DNA of 64,000 nt. Source: Verrucomicrobiaceae bacterium (GTDB lineage: Bacteria; Verrucomicrobiota; Verrucomicrobiia; Verrucomicrobiales; Verrucomicrobiaceae). Location: NCBI GenBank assembly GCA_019694165.1, contig JAIBCL010000004.1, forward strand, positions 62,001 through 126,000, given 5' to 3'. Shown here piece after piece: positions 10,557 to 18,485 of this stretch. Numbering within the stretch: the stretch's first letter is position 1; every line of letters begins with the position of its first letter. The position numbers and the translations under genes are program-made. The notes under the pieces are model-generated. The model had not been told where the DNA came from, made no database searches, and was given only the letters and a program-made list of their open reading frames with translations.

Positions 10557-10577
10557 GCGGGCGCACTACGCGCCCGC
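10557..10577. terminator. Bidirectional terminator-like hairpin
   Basis: A perfect 8-bp GC stem (GCGGGCGC at 10557-10564 with GCGCCCGC at 10570-10577) closes a 5-nt loop between the convergent OmpA-like and aldolase genes. The minus-strand aldolase stop codon (10566-10568) lies in the loop. There is no T-tract. Confidence 0.55.
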
Positions 10578-11294
10578 ATCGCGGGGTACGCTGGCGATGA
10601 TCCGTGTGTAGGTCTCGCGCAGGATGCCGATGTCAGAATCAAGGGCCACCCAGGTCATGCCCAGCTCGCGCATGGAGGCGATGTCTTCCGCGCGCCGAAG
10701 CAGGATGCCGCACTGCCTCCCGGCGGCTAGCGCTGCTTTTGCCACCCGCTGGACGCAATCGGTGTAGGTGCAGGCGGCCTTTTGTGCCAGCAAATCGTAA
10801 CCAAGGTCGGCGGGGCCGATGAAGAGCACGTCAATGCCGTCCACCGCCGCGATGGCGGGGGCGTTTTCGACCGCCTCGACAGTCTCGATCTGCGCGAGGA
10901 TCAGCGGCCTGGGCATCTGCTGCGGATCGGGCAGCCGGCGGCCATACCCCACGGCGCGCACGGTGCGCGCCACGCCGCGGCGGCCGCGCGGCGCATAATG
11001 CGCGGCCTGCACCACGCGCTCCGCATCGGCGGCAGTGCACACGCGCGGCACCATGATGCCGTGCGCACCCCAGTCGAGCACGCGGCCGATGAGATCAATA
11101 TGCGGCGCGCCCACGCGCACGATGGGCCGTGCCTTGGTTCCCTTCACGGAGCGCAATTGGTCGGGCAGCGCCGCATCCGTGGCGCAACCGTGCTCGAGAT
11201 CGAAGAGCAGCCAGTCGAAGCCGCTCTCCGCCGCCACCTCCGCGACTACGGGCGAGCCGAGCGAGAGCCAGGAGCCGAGTTGAAATAAATTCAT
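10566..11294 (-). CDS. HpcH/HpaI-family aldolase
   Basis: This 242-residue class II aldolase is of the type that cleaves 2-keto-3-deoxy sugar acids or 4-hydroxy-2-oxo acids to pyruvate and an aldehyde. Visible family signatures are FDLEHG near residue 35, the RPIVRVGA segment with the conserved Arg, GAHGIMVPRV, the metal ligand Glu in LAQIET and the metal ligand Asp in FIGPADLG. Its start lies 3 nt after the stop codon of the upstream phosphotransferase gene, so the two form an operon. That fits a pathway in which a sugar-like compound is phosphorylated and then split, but the order of reactions is inferred. The substrate cannot be read from sequence. Confidence 0.85.
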   Translation of the reverse strand: MNLFQLGSWLSLGSPVVAEVAAESGFDWLLFDLEHGCATDAALPDQLRSVKGTKARPIVRVGAPHIDLIGRVLDWGAHGIMVPRVCTAADAERVVQAAHYAPRGRRGVARTVRAVGYGRRLPDPQQMPRPLILAQIETVEAVENAPAIAAVDGIDVLFIGPADLGYDLLAQKAACTYTDCVQRVAKAALAAGRQCGILLRRAEDIASMRELGMTWVALDSDIGILRETYTRIIASVPRDAGA

Positions 11295-11297
11295 GAC

Positions 11298-12374
11298 TCA
11301 GAGAGTGGACACGTCGCCGCCCTCGCGCAAGCCTCGCAATGCAGCCTCGAGACGACAGAGCGTGAAGCGCCGCAAGTCCGCGCCGCTGCCGCCCGCGCCG
11401 ATCAGAAAAAAGCCGTCGTCCCGGTCGAAATAGCCGGCGCCGACGCGAATGACCGACTTCACGATCATGTTTCGCAGCAGGTGCAGCCAGAAGCGCTTGC
11501 GGTGCTCGTCGGGCAGCGGCCTCACGCTTCGGTAGCCGTCGAGCGCGCGCAGCAGGAACACGCCGTCGTGAAAACATGCGAGCAGAGACAGATCATCCAT
11601 GGCGTCGCCGCTGATCGAGTCGTCGAAATCAATGAAAGCCGCAATGCGGTCGCGCGGTCCGAGAATGTTCCAGAGTGCCAGGTCTTTGTGCACCAGGCAG
11701 CCGCGCCCGATCTGGAGCAGCGCCTGGTGCTCGTCGATGGCGCGCTCGATCTCCACGCATTTCTCGCGTTCGATGAAGCCGCGCTCCACGAGAAAGCCGA
11801 GGTGATCCGCGAGACGCAGACGAAAGTAGTCCTCGTAGCTCGCATGGAATCCGCGCAGATCGTGCGGTGCCGAGGAGTCGAACGGCCCAAATCCCGGGGG
11901 CGTGAGAGCCTGCCAACGCGCCACCGCGGCGCCAATGTCGAACGCCACGCTGCCGTCGTCGAGCACGCCCTGCTTGAACCAGCGGTTCAAATCCGGAAAG
12001 GCAATGCGCTCCAGCGCTTGCCATGCGCCGGTGACGTGCCGGCGGCTCGCATCCACCGCCAACACGCGCGGCACCGGCACCCCCAGCGCACGCACCTGCT
12101 CCATCACCGCAGACTCGACGACGATGTAGTCGTCCTCCTCCGGTCCGTTCTCCAGGCGCACAAACATAGCTTGCCCGTCCACCACGGCAGTCCACGTCAG
12201 ATGGTTGCCCTGGCTTCCGGCGGGAGAGAGCACAACTGACTCGCAATCCATCCGTGCTTTCACGGCGTCACACAGGCGCGACTCTAGTGAGGCATCAGTC
12301 CCGGCGAGACTCTGCGTCCCGTGAAACGCCGCCGGCCGGTCGCACTTCCAGTAGTAGATGCTGCTGCGGTTCAT
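11298..12374 (-). CDS. APH/choline-kinase-like phosphotransferase
   Basis: This 358-residue protein has the aminoglycoside-phosphotransferase (kinase-like) fold. The catalytic loop is LVHKDLALWNIL (HxDxxxxN with a Lys in place of the usual Gly-Asp spacing) and the metal-binding motif is FIDFDD. It probably phosphorylates a small hydroxylated molecule in the cytoplasm. I chose ATG 12374 (MNRSSIYYWKCD); an in-frame start 31 codons upstream adds residues with no similarity pattern. It is followed almost immediately by an aldolase gene, which argues for catabolism, not drug resistance. Confidence 0.75.
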   Translation of the reverse strand: MNRSSIYYWKCDRPAAFHGTQSLAGTDASLESRLCDAVKARMDCESVVLSPAGSQGNHLTWTAVVDGQAMFVRLENGPEEDDYIVVESAVMEQVRALGVPVPRVLAVDASRRHVTGAWQALERIAFPDLNRWFKQGVLDDGSVAFDIGAAVARWQALTPPGFGPFDSSAPHDLRGFHASYEDYFRLRLADHLGFLVERGFIEREKCVEIERAIDEHQALLQIGRGCLVHKDLALWNILGPRDRIAAFIDFDDSISGDAMDDLSLLACFHDGVFLLRALDGYRSVRPLPDEHRKRFWLHLLRNMIVKSVIRVGAGYFDRDDGFFLIGAGGSGADLRRFTLCRLEAALRGLREGGDVSTL

Positions 12375-12562
12375 GTTCTGTATGACTGGCGGGTGATTGC
12401 GGGCGCGACGGGAAAAGCGCGGATTCACTCCCTCCCACCAAGTGCTTTCGCAAGCCAGGTTTCGCATCGTATTTCGCGCAGGACAACCGCTCCACCCGGG
12501 CCGTTTCCGTTTCGCACCGCTCTTGCTTCCCCCGGCGGCCGCGAGTTCAATGCGCCGAATGC

Positions 12563-12787
12563 ATGGACATGTCCCGTCGCCGCATCCTCATCGCCGAGCG
12601 CAAACAGGAAGTCTCCACCTTCAATAGGGTGCCGACGTGCGGTGCGTATTTCATCACGCCGGGCGGCGCATTGGATACGAAGCGCTTCGAACCGCTGCCG
12701 ACCGAAGGCCCCGTGGGGCCGATGTTCCCGCTGAATGCGGATGATTCATTTCAATCCCGGGTAAAACTTTTCCAGCGACATTCATGA
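12563..12787 (+). pseudogene. Internally deleted remnant of an mlrC (M81 peptidase) gene
   Basis: Four short blocks match the intact mlrC gene at 21215-22714 in order and in frame. Block 12581-12625 matches 21221-21265 at 42 of 45 bases. Block 12629-12667 matches from 21395. Block 12668-12700 matches from 22292. The last block runs through the stop codon and matches about 22642-22714 (shared protein end KLFQRHS). About 85 percent of the gene is missing, yet a 74-codon frame stays open. The stop overlaps the next start as ATGA, exactly as at the intact locus. It cannot be a working peptidase; whether the short peptide is made is unknown. Confidence 0.85.
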
Positions 12788-13542
12788 AGATCCCCAAAAT
12801 CCACCGCGCATGTCCGTGGACGGTCGCTTCCGTCATGGTCGCCGCGAGCGTCCTGAGGCCCCTGATGCCCGCGTGTTCGCTACAGGCGGCGGATTCGATG
12901 ATCTGGCCGCTGTATCGCGGGAATGCGCAGCGCACGGGTGTGTCGCCATCCAAGGGGCCGGAGAAGATGCGGGTGCGGTGGGAGGTGCCGCTGACGCATG
13001 AGATCGCGAGTGCGCCGGTGGTGCATGAGAAAGGGAGGTTGTATCTCGCGGCGGGGACGGACGCGTGGTGCGCGGATGCGGCGGAAAAGGTGAGCTGGCG
13101 GCATGATTTCGCGAAGAGCCGTCACGCGGACAAATTTGGCTCGTGGAATGGCTTTCTCACGGCCCTGGAGCTGGATGGAAAAGTGCGCTGGGCGCTCGAT
13201 TTGAAGGATCGGCTCACTTCCGCGCCTGCGGTGACGGCGAATGGCGAGGTGCTGATCGTTTCATTTGAGGGCACGCTTTTCAAAGTGAGTGCGAAAGGCG
13301 AGTTGATCTGGCAAACGGAGGCGAAGGGACGGTACTCATCGCCTTTGGTCACGGCGGACGGTCGTGTGCTGGTGGGCACGCAGGATGGCTTTTTGCGCGT
13401 GTATGCGCTCGCGGATGGAAAACTCGTGAGCGAGCTGAAACTGCTGCCGAACTGGGGTGCGATCACCGCTTCGCCCGTGCCGGGTGGTGATGGCGTCATC
13501 TACCTCGGCGGCCAAGATGGCGTGCTGCGGGCGATTGAATAA
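12784..13542 (+). CDS. Exported PQQ-type beta-propeller repeat protein
   Basis: This 252-residue protein has repeated propeller blades of the PQQ/BamB type (for example GRLYLAAGTDAWCAD, GEVLIVSFEGTLFKVSAKGELIWQ, GRVLVGTQDGFLRVYALADGKLV, GVIYLGGQDGVLRAIE). Only four or five blades are present, fewer than the seven or eight of a closed propeller, so it may be truncated or may oligomerise. A signal peptide is plausible (to about LQAAD, residue 37). The first eight or nine codons (MKIPKIHRA) closely match the first codons of the enolase-superfamily gene at 22711, suggesting the 5' end was captured from a decayed duplicate. An alternative ATG at 12834 begins inside the signal segment. The M14 peptidase gene starts 8 bp downstream, so the two are probably co-transcribed. 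Confidence 0.75.
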   Translation: MKIPKIHRACPWTVASVMVAASVLRPLMPACSLQAADSMIWPLYRGNAQRTGVSPSKGPEKMRVRWEVPLTHEIASAPVVHEKGRLYLAAGTDAWCADAAEKVSWRHDFAKSRHADKFGSWNGFLTALELDGKVRWALDLKDRLTSAPAVTANGEVLIVSFEGTLFKVSAKGELIWQTEAKGRYSSPLVTADGRVLVGTQDGFLRVYALADGKLVSELKLLPNWGAITASPVPGGDGVIYLGGQDGVLRAIE

Positions 13543-13550
13543 CTTTTACC

Positions 13551-14723
13551 ATGAAACACCGTCTTTTGCTCTCGATCCTTGTTTTCATGACGTGCTGCCT
13601 TCTCGGCATCGAGGCCCATGCGCAGGTAAAGGCGGCTGACCACGTTTTGATCACGAACGAGATTCCCGGCACAGTCACGATTGAGCGCGGGAATGATGAC
13701 ACGTGGCTGGTGACTCAGCAAAAGCTGCCGGAACTCGGTCCGGAGGGAAATCGGCCGCGGGATTATGCGCAGGCACCGACTTGGGTGCGGATCGAGAATG
13801 CGGGCGAGGCGAAGACGATCACGCTGGCGGTGAAGTGGATCGACACAGGCTATGGGACATTTCGGAAGTCGGGCTATTTGAAGCACGACGATGCCTGGAC
13901 GGTGATCACAGGCGAGATGGGCACGGATCGCACGACGTATCGGCTGGAGGTGCCGAAGGGCACGAGTTGGTGCGGTCCGGTGCCGTGGTATGGCGTGGAG
14001 GATGCGACGCGATGGATGGAGCGCATCGCTTCCTCGCATGCGGAGGTGCGTGTGCGTGCTCTTGGGAAGACGAAGGAGGGGCGGGAGATTCGCTGTGTGA
14101 CGATTGGCGATGAGAAGCGGCCGAATGTGCTCGTCGTGGGCCGTGAGCATGGTGGCGAGTCGGCGAGTTCGTTCGCGGTCGAGGCGGTGGTGGAGCACTT
14201 GCTGTCGAAAGAGTTCCCGCGTGAGCTGCGCGAGGCGTTTTGCTTTCATGTGGTGCCGATGGCGAATCCTGATGGCGTGGCGAACGGCTGGAAATTCCCG
14301 CAGCCCGGCCCGGTGGAGCAGTTTGACCTGCACTACTCCGGAATGACCGCGCCGGACCCGACCTGCGTGGTGATGCGCGAGGAGACGCTGCGGCTGCGTC
14401 CTGTGGCCTATGTGAACTACCACTCCTACCTCTTCCCGATGCCGCAGGTGATCTATTATCAAAAGGAAGCCGGCACGCGCATTCTCGATGCCTTGATCGG
14501 CGACAAGCCCGGCGAGGGCGATTCGTGGTATCTCAAGCGCCTGCTGCCGGGCGGTGATTCGACGCTGTATCACTGCCATCGCGCGTTTGGGTCGCTTGTT
14601 GTGCTGTTTGAGCTGCCATGGGCCGGGCGAAAGGTCGAAAGCTTACGCGCGCAAGGCGTGGCGACGTTTCGCGCGGCGATGGAAGCGCTGGTGAAGAAGA
14701 ACAAGGAGGCCGCCAAGCCATGA
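13551..14723 (+). CDS. Secreted M14-family zinc carboxypeptidase
   Basis: This 390-residue exported metallopeptidase has a signal peptide (to about EAHAQ, residue 25) and an N-terminal beta domain of about 25-140. The M14 catalytic domain follows, with the zinc ligands in GREHGGES (HxxE), the NPDG loop (MANPDGVANGW), the third zinc ligand in VNYHSYLFP and the general base Glu in VLFELPW. It would remove C-terminal residues from peptides or act as an amidase on modified cell-wall or glycoprotein substrates. The stop overlaps the start of the lyase-like gene as ATGA, so the two are translationally coupled. Confidence 0.85.
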   Translation: MKHRLLLSILVFMTCCLLGIEAHAQVKAADHVLITNEIPGTVTIERGNDDTWLVTQQKLPELGPEGNRPRDYAQAPTWVRIENAGEAKTITLAVKWIDTGYGTFRKSGYLKHDDAWTVITGEMGTDRTTYRLEVPKGTSWCGPVPWYGVEDATRWMERIASSHAEVRVRALGKTKEGREIRCVTIGDEKRPNVLVVGREHGGESASSFAVEAVVEHLLSKEFPRELREAFCFHVVPMANPDGVANGWKFPQPGPVEQFDLHYSGMTAPDPTCVVMREETLRLRPVAYVNYHSYLFPMPQVIYYQKEAGTRILDALIGDKPGEGDSWYLKRLLPGGDSTLYHCHRAFGSLVVLFELPWAGRKVESLRAQGVATFRAAMEALVKKNKEAAKP

Positions 14724-17269
14724 AACTCATGAAGTTCGCACTCACGCTCCTTTTTGCGGCATGCATCACGCATGCGGCGGATGCCATCACGCTCAAGACA
14801 GATCGCGGCGGATTTCATGGTGATGACGCGTGGCCGCTCGGCGTGGGCGTGCCGTTGAAAGAGGGAATGGTGAAGGATGTGTCGCAGATTGGCATCGTGG
14901 GAAAAGCAGGCTCGTTGCCGGTGCAGTGTGAGGCGCGGACGCGGTGGGCGGATGGGAGTGTGCAGTGGTTGTGGGCGGATTTTGCGGGGGCGGTGGAGGA
15001 TGAGTATCGGTTGACGGTCGGTGCGAAGGCGGAGGTGCCTACTGGCATGTCGGTGACGGAGTCGAAGGACGAAATCATCGTGGCAAACAAGGCGATGCAG
15101 CTCACGTGGAGTCGTCAGCACGCGATGCCGACGCGCGTGGAACTGGCGGTGGAGGGGAAGTCGCAGACCATCGCGAGCGGGGATGGCGATGGCGTGTATG
15201 TGATCGATCAAACGGGGGCGCGGTGCGTGCTGGGAGACGAGAAGGCGGAGCTGATGTTCGACATCGAGACGCGGAATGCGCTGCGGACGGTGATTCGCGT
15301 GGAGGGCTGGTTTGTGCGTGGTGATGGCGAGCGGGTGGCGCGTGGGGTGGTGCGCTTTGATTGTCGGCTGGGGCAACCTTGGATGAAGGTCGAGCACACG
15401 CTGGTGCTTACGCGGGACAATGACGAGGTGTGGTTCAAGGAGGTCGCGCTGCGGTTTCCGGTGCAGACGCGGAGCCAGGCGACTGCGCTCTTCGGCATCG
15501 CGGGTGAAAAGGCGCGTGCGGTGCCGTGCGCGGCGAAGTCGGAGGCGTTTGTGTTTCAGGCACAGCATCCGATTTACCATCGTCGTGAGTCGGAGTGCGT
15601 GGTGGGCCTGGATGCGCAGACGCTTGCGAACTCGCGCGAGGCCGAGGGCTGGGCGGATGTGGGCGATGGTGGCGCGGGCGTAATGGTCGCGGTGCGGGAT
15701 TTTGCGCCACAGTTTCCGAAGGAACTCACCGCGGACGCTGGCGGCATCACGGCAAAACTGTGGACCTCGCGCGATGGCCGCGTGCTCGACTACAACACGG
15801 CCACGCTCGTGAAAGACTGGTGGGGCGAGTGGGCGCAGCAGGTGTCGAAGATGCCGCCGAAGGACGTGGGCCTCACGGAGCCGATGACGGTCGAAAAACT
15901 CTCCGCGAGCAATCCGAGCTGCGTCGGCGTGGCCCGCACGCATGAGCTGTTCGTCGGGTGGTATGTGGGTGCACAGGACGAGGCGCGGAGTCGCATGTGG
16001 CACACGCGCTTTCAAAATCCGCCCGTCGTTTATCCGGACCCGAAATGGACCTGCCACGTCGATGAACGTGTCTTCTGGCCGATGGCGGCGAAGGGCGAGT
16101 TCGGCCCGCAGCACGCGGAGCTGGAGGACTTCATCACGCGCTGGTTCGATGAGTTCATGGTGCGGCAGGAGCTGTTCCCGATGAGTGGCTGGTATGACTG
16201 GATGAAGCTGCCGTTGCTCCGCTGGTGGAAGGACGAATCGCAGGGCAATCGCGTCTATGCGCAGTGGTATCGCAGCGCCATCGACGGACTCTACGAGGCG
16301 AACAAATTCATCACCATCGGCTGGGCGCGGTCGGGCGACCGGCGATTGCTCGATGCCGCGCGACGTTTCAATCGCTGGCAGACCGACAACAAAGTCGTGC
16401 ACTGGGGTGGCAGTCGCGACAAACGCGTGCGCGGCTACTTGAATGCCTCGCCTTCGCAGTTCCCGCCGAGCTGGCGGCCCGGCAGCGGCAAGCTTTTCAC
16501 CGGCTACGACACCGAACTCGTCACCGGCCCCGCACTCGAGTATCTGCTGTGCGACAGCCGCCAGCACAAGGACGCCATCGCGCTGATGAAGGCCGCGGCG
16601 CTGGAGCATTTCTCCACCGACCCGAAGGTGCTTACCGACTCGCCCGACATGAGCCTCGCGCATCTCATCGCCCTGAATCGTGTGCTGCCGGATGACAAAC
16701 TGCGCGCCATCATTGACGCCGCGTTCGCCACTTTCACCGACCGCGCCGGGCCCATCGGCATGAAGGAGTCGTATTGGAGCACGTTCGGCGGCCACTACAC
16801 CGCGGACTATAAGCTGAACCGCAAAGCGCTCGCCGTCGCCGAATACGCCGCGCTCTTCGGCGGCGACGCCGCACACGAAATCGCCGCCAAAGCCGCGCTC
16901 GGTGCCCACGGCTACAAAAACACCTGGAGCGTGTGCTACTACTGCGAGTTCTTCGGTGTCTCGAACGCCTTCGCCTCACGCTGGCGCAACCCCGCGCCGC
17001 ATCTCGCTGCCGCGCAGTATCAGCTCGATGAATTGAAGAAGCTCTTCACCGCCTATCGCCGCCTTCCCACCGAGCAAACTGGAGCCGCACACTTCATCGC
17101 GACCATCTACCCCTACTGCGGCCCCAGCAGCGGCACGTATGTCTTCAAAGAGTTGCCGGACAAAGCAGGCGAGTCTGGTCGCATCGCCTTCGGAACGGAA
17201 ACGAGCGGCGTGCCTTTTCTCTCCGTGCCGATGGCGGTGTGGGCGGTGGAACACGCGGAGAAGAGGTAA
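14720..17269 (+). CDS. Exported PcRGLX/YetA-like protein (putative exo-rhamnogalacturonan lyase family)
   Basis: This 849-residue protein has a signal peptide (MKLMKFALTLLFAACITHAAD). Its N-terminal domain (GDDAWPLGVGVPLKEGMV, then LPVQCEARTRWADGSVQWLWADF) fits the RIFT-barrel domain of the PcRGLX/YetA family, which includes fungal exo-rhamnogalacturonan lyase (PL26). The central and C-terminal parts are rich in Trp/Tyr and helices, as in alpha/alpha-barrel lyases. It probably removes sugar units from pectin-like or uronic-acid polymers in the periplasm. ATG 14720 overlaps the peptidase stop; a longer in-frame start at 14618 lies inside the peptidase gene. The assignment rests on pattern memory, so the exact family needs a profile search. 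Confidence 0.6.
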   Translation: MKLMKFALTLLFAACITHAADAITLKTDRGGFHGDDAWPLGVGVPLKEGMVKDVSQIGIVGKAGSLPVQCEARTRWADGSVQWLWADFAGAVEDEYRLTVGAKAEVPTGMSVTESKDEIIVANKAMQLTWSRQHAMPTRVELAVEGKSQTIASGDGDGVYVIDQTGARCVLGDEKAELMFDIETRNALRTVIRVEGWFVRGDGERVARGVVRFDCRLGQPWMKVEHTLVLTRDNDEVWFKEVALRFPVQTRSQATALFGIAGEKARAVPCAAKSEAFVFQAQHPIYHRRESECVVGLDAQTLANSREAEGWADVGDGGAGVMVAVRDFAPQFPKELTADAGGITAKLWTSRDGRVLDYNTATLVKDWWGEWAQQVSKMPPKDVGLTEPMTVEKLSASNPSCVGVARTHELFVGWYVGAQDEARSRMWHTRFQNPPVVYPDPKWTCHVDERVFWPMAAKGEFGPQHAELEDFITRWFDEFMVRQELFPMSGWYDWMKLPLLRWWKDESQGNRVYAQWYRSAIDGLYEANKFITIGWARSGDRRLLDAARRFNRWQTDNKVVHWGGSRDKRVRGYLNASPSQFPPSWRPGSGKLFTGYDTELVTGPALEYLLCDSRQHKDAIALMKAAALEHFSTDPKVLTDSPDMSLAHLIALNRVLPDDKLRAIIDAAFATFTDRAGPIGMKESYWSTFGGHYTADYKLNRKALAVAEYAALFGGDAAHEIAAKAALGAHGYKNTWSVCYYCEFFGVSNAFASRWRNPAPHLAAAQYQLDELKKLFTAYRRLPTEQTGAAHFIATIYPYCGPSSGTYVFKELPDKAGESGRIAFGTETSGVPFLSVPMAVWAVEHAEKR

Positions 17270-17337
17270 ACTGATCACCCCAATCAGCGGCTGCACCAAG
17301 GCGTGACAGCACCTGCATTTTGCCCGCTGGCGCACTT

Positions 17338-17384
17338 TGGCAGAATCGGCTATAATCGGCTAAGAGAATCAGCCAAATCTGCCA
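17338..17384 (+). promoter_or_regulatory. Promoter with symmetric operator-like repeats ahead of fic
   Basis: A perfect -10 hexamer (TATAAT, 17351-17356) sits inside two direct AATCGGCT repeats at 17344 and 17354, one helical turn apart. TGGCAGA at 17338-17344 is the exact reverse complement of TCTGCCA at 17378-17384, and GGCT/AGCC pairs lie inside it. The right arm reaches the first base of the fic start codon. A repressor here would block the promoter; self-control by the Fic winged-helix domain is an inference. No strong -35 box is seen. Confidence 0.55.
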
Positions 17385-18439
17385 TGCTTCCCCCTGTCTT
17401 CACCATCACACCTGAGATGCTCCGGCTCATCGCCGAGCTGGAGGATTTCAAAGGGCAGTGGCGCATGATCCGCAGCCTTTCGCCCGAGAAACTCACGTCG
17501 CTGCGCAAGGTCGCCACCATCGAGAGTGTCGGCTCCTCCACCCGCATCGAAGGTTCCCGGCTCACCGACCGCCAGGTAGAAGATTTGCTCGGACGCCTGC
17601 ACATCACGGAGTTCAAGACACGCGATGAACAGGAGGTCGCGGGCTACGCCTACGTCATGGATCAGGTGTTTGATGCCTTCGATCAGATCCCCGTCACGGA
17701 AAACATGATCGGCCAGCTCCATCAGGACCTCCTGCGCTACAGCACGAAGGACGCGCGTCATCGCGGCCACTACAAGAAGCTGCCCAACCACGTCGCCGCC
17801 TTCGATGCGGATGGAAAGGAGATCGGCATCGTCTTCCAGACCACCTTGCCATTCGACACACCGCGCGAGATGGAGGCTCTCGTCGCCTGGTTCATCAAGG
17901 CCGACCGCGAGCGCTCCCTGCATCCGCTGCTGCTCATCGGCAGCTTCATCGTCGTCTTCCTCGCCATTCATCCCTTCCAGGATGGCAATGGCCGTCTCTC
18001 CCGTGTGCTCACGACGCTCATGCTCCTGCGTGCCGGGTATGCCTATGTGCCCTACAGCTCGCTGGAGAGCGTCATCGAGGCGTCAAAAGAAGGCTACTAC
18101 CGCGCCCTCCGCCGCACCCAGACTACGCTCAAGTCGAAGAAGCCCGACTGGGAAGCCTGGCTCATGTTCTTCCTCCGCTCCCTCGTGAAGCAAAAAGACG
18201 CGCTCGCGAAGAAGATCGCCGTCGAGGACACCCACGCCACCGACCTCCACCCGTTCGCGAAGAAGATCCTCACCCACTTCGCCGACCACGACACGCTCAC
18301 CCTCAGCCAACTCGTCAAGCTCACCAACGGCAAACCCAGCACGCTCAAGCTACGATTGAAGGAACTCGTCCAGCACGGCCACCTCCTCCCGAAAGGGCAA
18401 GGACGTGGGGCGCATTATGTGAGGGAAAACAGAATCTGA
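17384..18439 (+). CDS. Fic-domain AMP transferase with winged-helix C-terminus
   Basis: This 351-residue Fic protein has the catalytic motif HPFQDGNGRLSR at 196-207, which transfers AMP (or another nucleotide) from ATP to a hydroxyl on a target protein. The N-terminal helix has STRIEG at 52-57, matching the [S/T]xxxE[G/N] inhibitory motif of class II Fic proteins, so activity is self-restrained by the Glu. Residues about 295-345 look like a winged helix (LTLSQLVKLTNGKPSTLKLRLKELVQHGHL). ATG 17384 follows a consensus -10 box by only 27 nt, giving a very short leader. An in-frame start at 17303 would run through the promoter. Such proteins serve regulation, toxin-antitoxin-like or defence roles; the target here is unknown. 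Confidence 0.9.
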   Translation: MLPPVFTITPEMLRLIAELEDFKGQWRMIRSLSPEKLTSLRKVATIESVGSSTRIEGSRLTDRQVEDLLGRLHITEFKTRDEQEVAGYAYVMDQVFDAFDQIPVTENMIGQLHQDLLRYSTKDARHRGHYKKLPNHVAAFDADGKEIGIVFQTTLPFDTPREMEALVAWFIKADRERSLHPLLLIGSFIVVFLAIHPFQDGNGRLSRVLTTLMLLRAGYAYVPYSSLESVIEASKEGYYRALRRTQTTLKSKKPDWEAWLMFFLRSLVKQKDALAKKIAVEDTHATDLHPFAKKILTHFADHDTLTLSQLVKLTNGKPSTLKLRLKELVQHGHLLPKGQGRGAHYVRENRI

Positions 18440-18441
18440 AA

Positions 18442-18455
18442 CCGGTTAAAACCGG
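18442..18455. promoter_or_regulatory. Perfect palindrome upstream of the zinc-ribbon effector-like gene
   Basis: CCGGTT-AA-AACCGG is a perfect 14-nt palindrome three bases after the fic stop codon and 31 bp before the next start codon. It could be an operator or part of a weak terminator; the 2-nt spacer is too tight for a good hairpin loop, which favours protein binding. Confidence 0.35.
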
Positions 18456-18485
18456 GTCCCAAACCCCAGCATCATAGCTCTCGTT

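Noticed and set aside
11298..12374. Aminoglycoside resistance gene
   Set aside because: It has the APH fold only; the tight operon with a sugar-acid aldolase favours a catabolic kinase.
14570..16909. Long open frame on the minus strand opposite the lyase-like gene
   Set aside because: It is a composition shadow of a GC-rich gene: many His/Arg repeats, no domain pattern, and it lies fully antisense to a gene with a signal peptide and coherent sequence.
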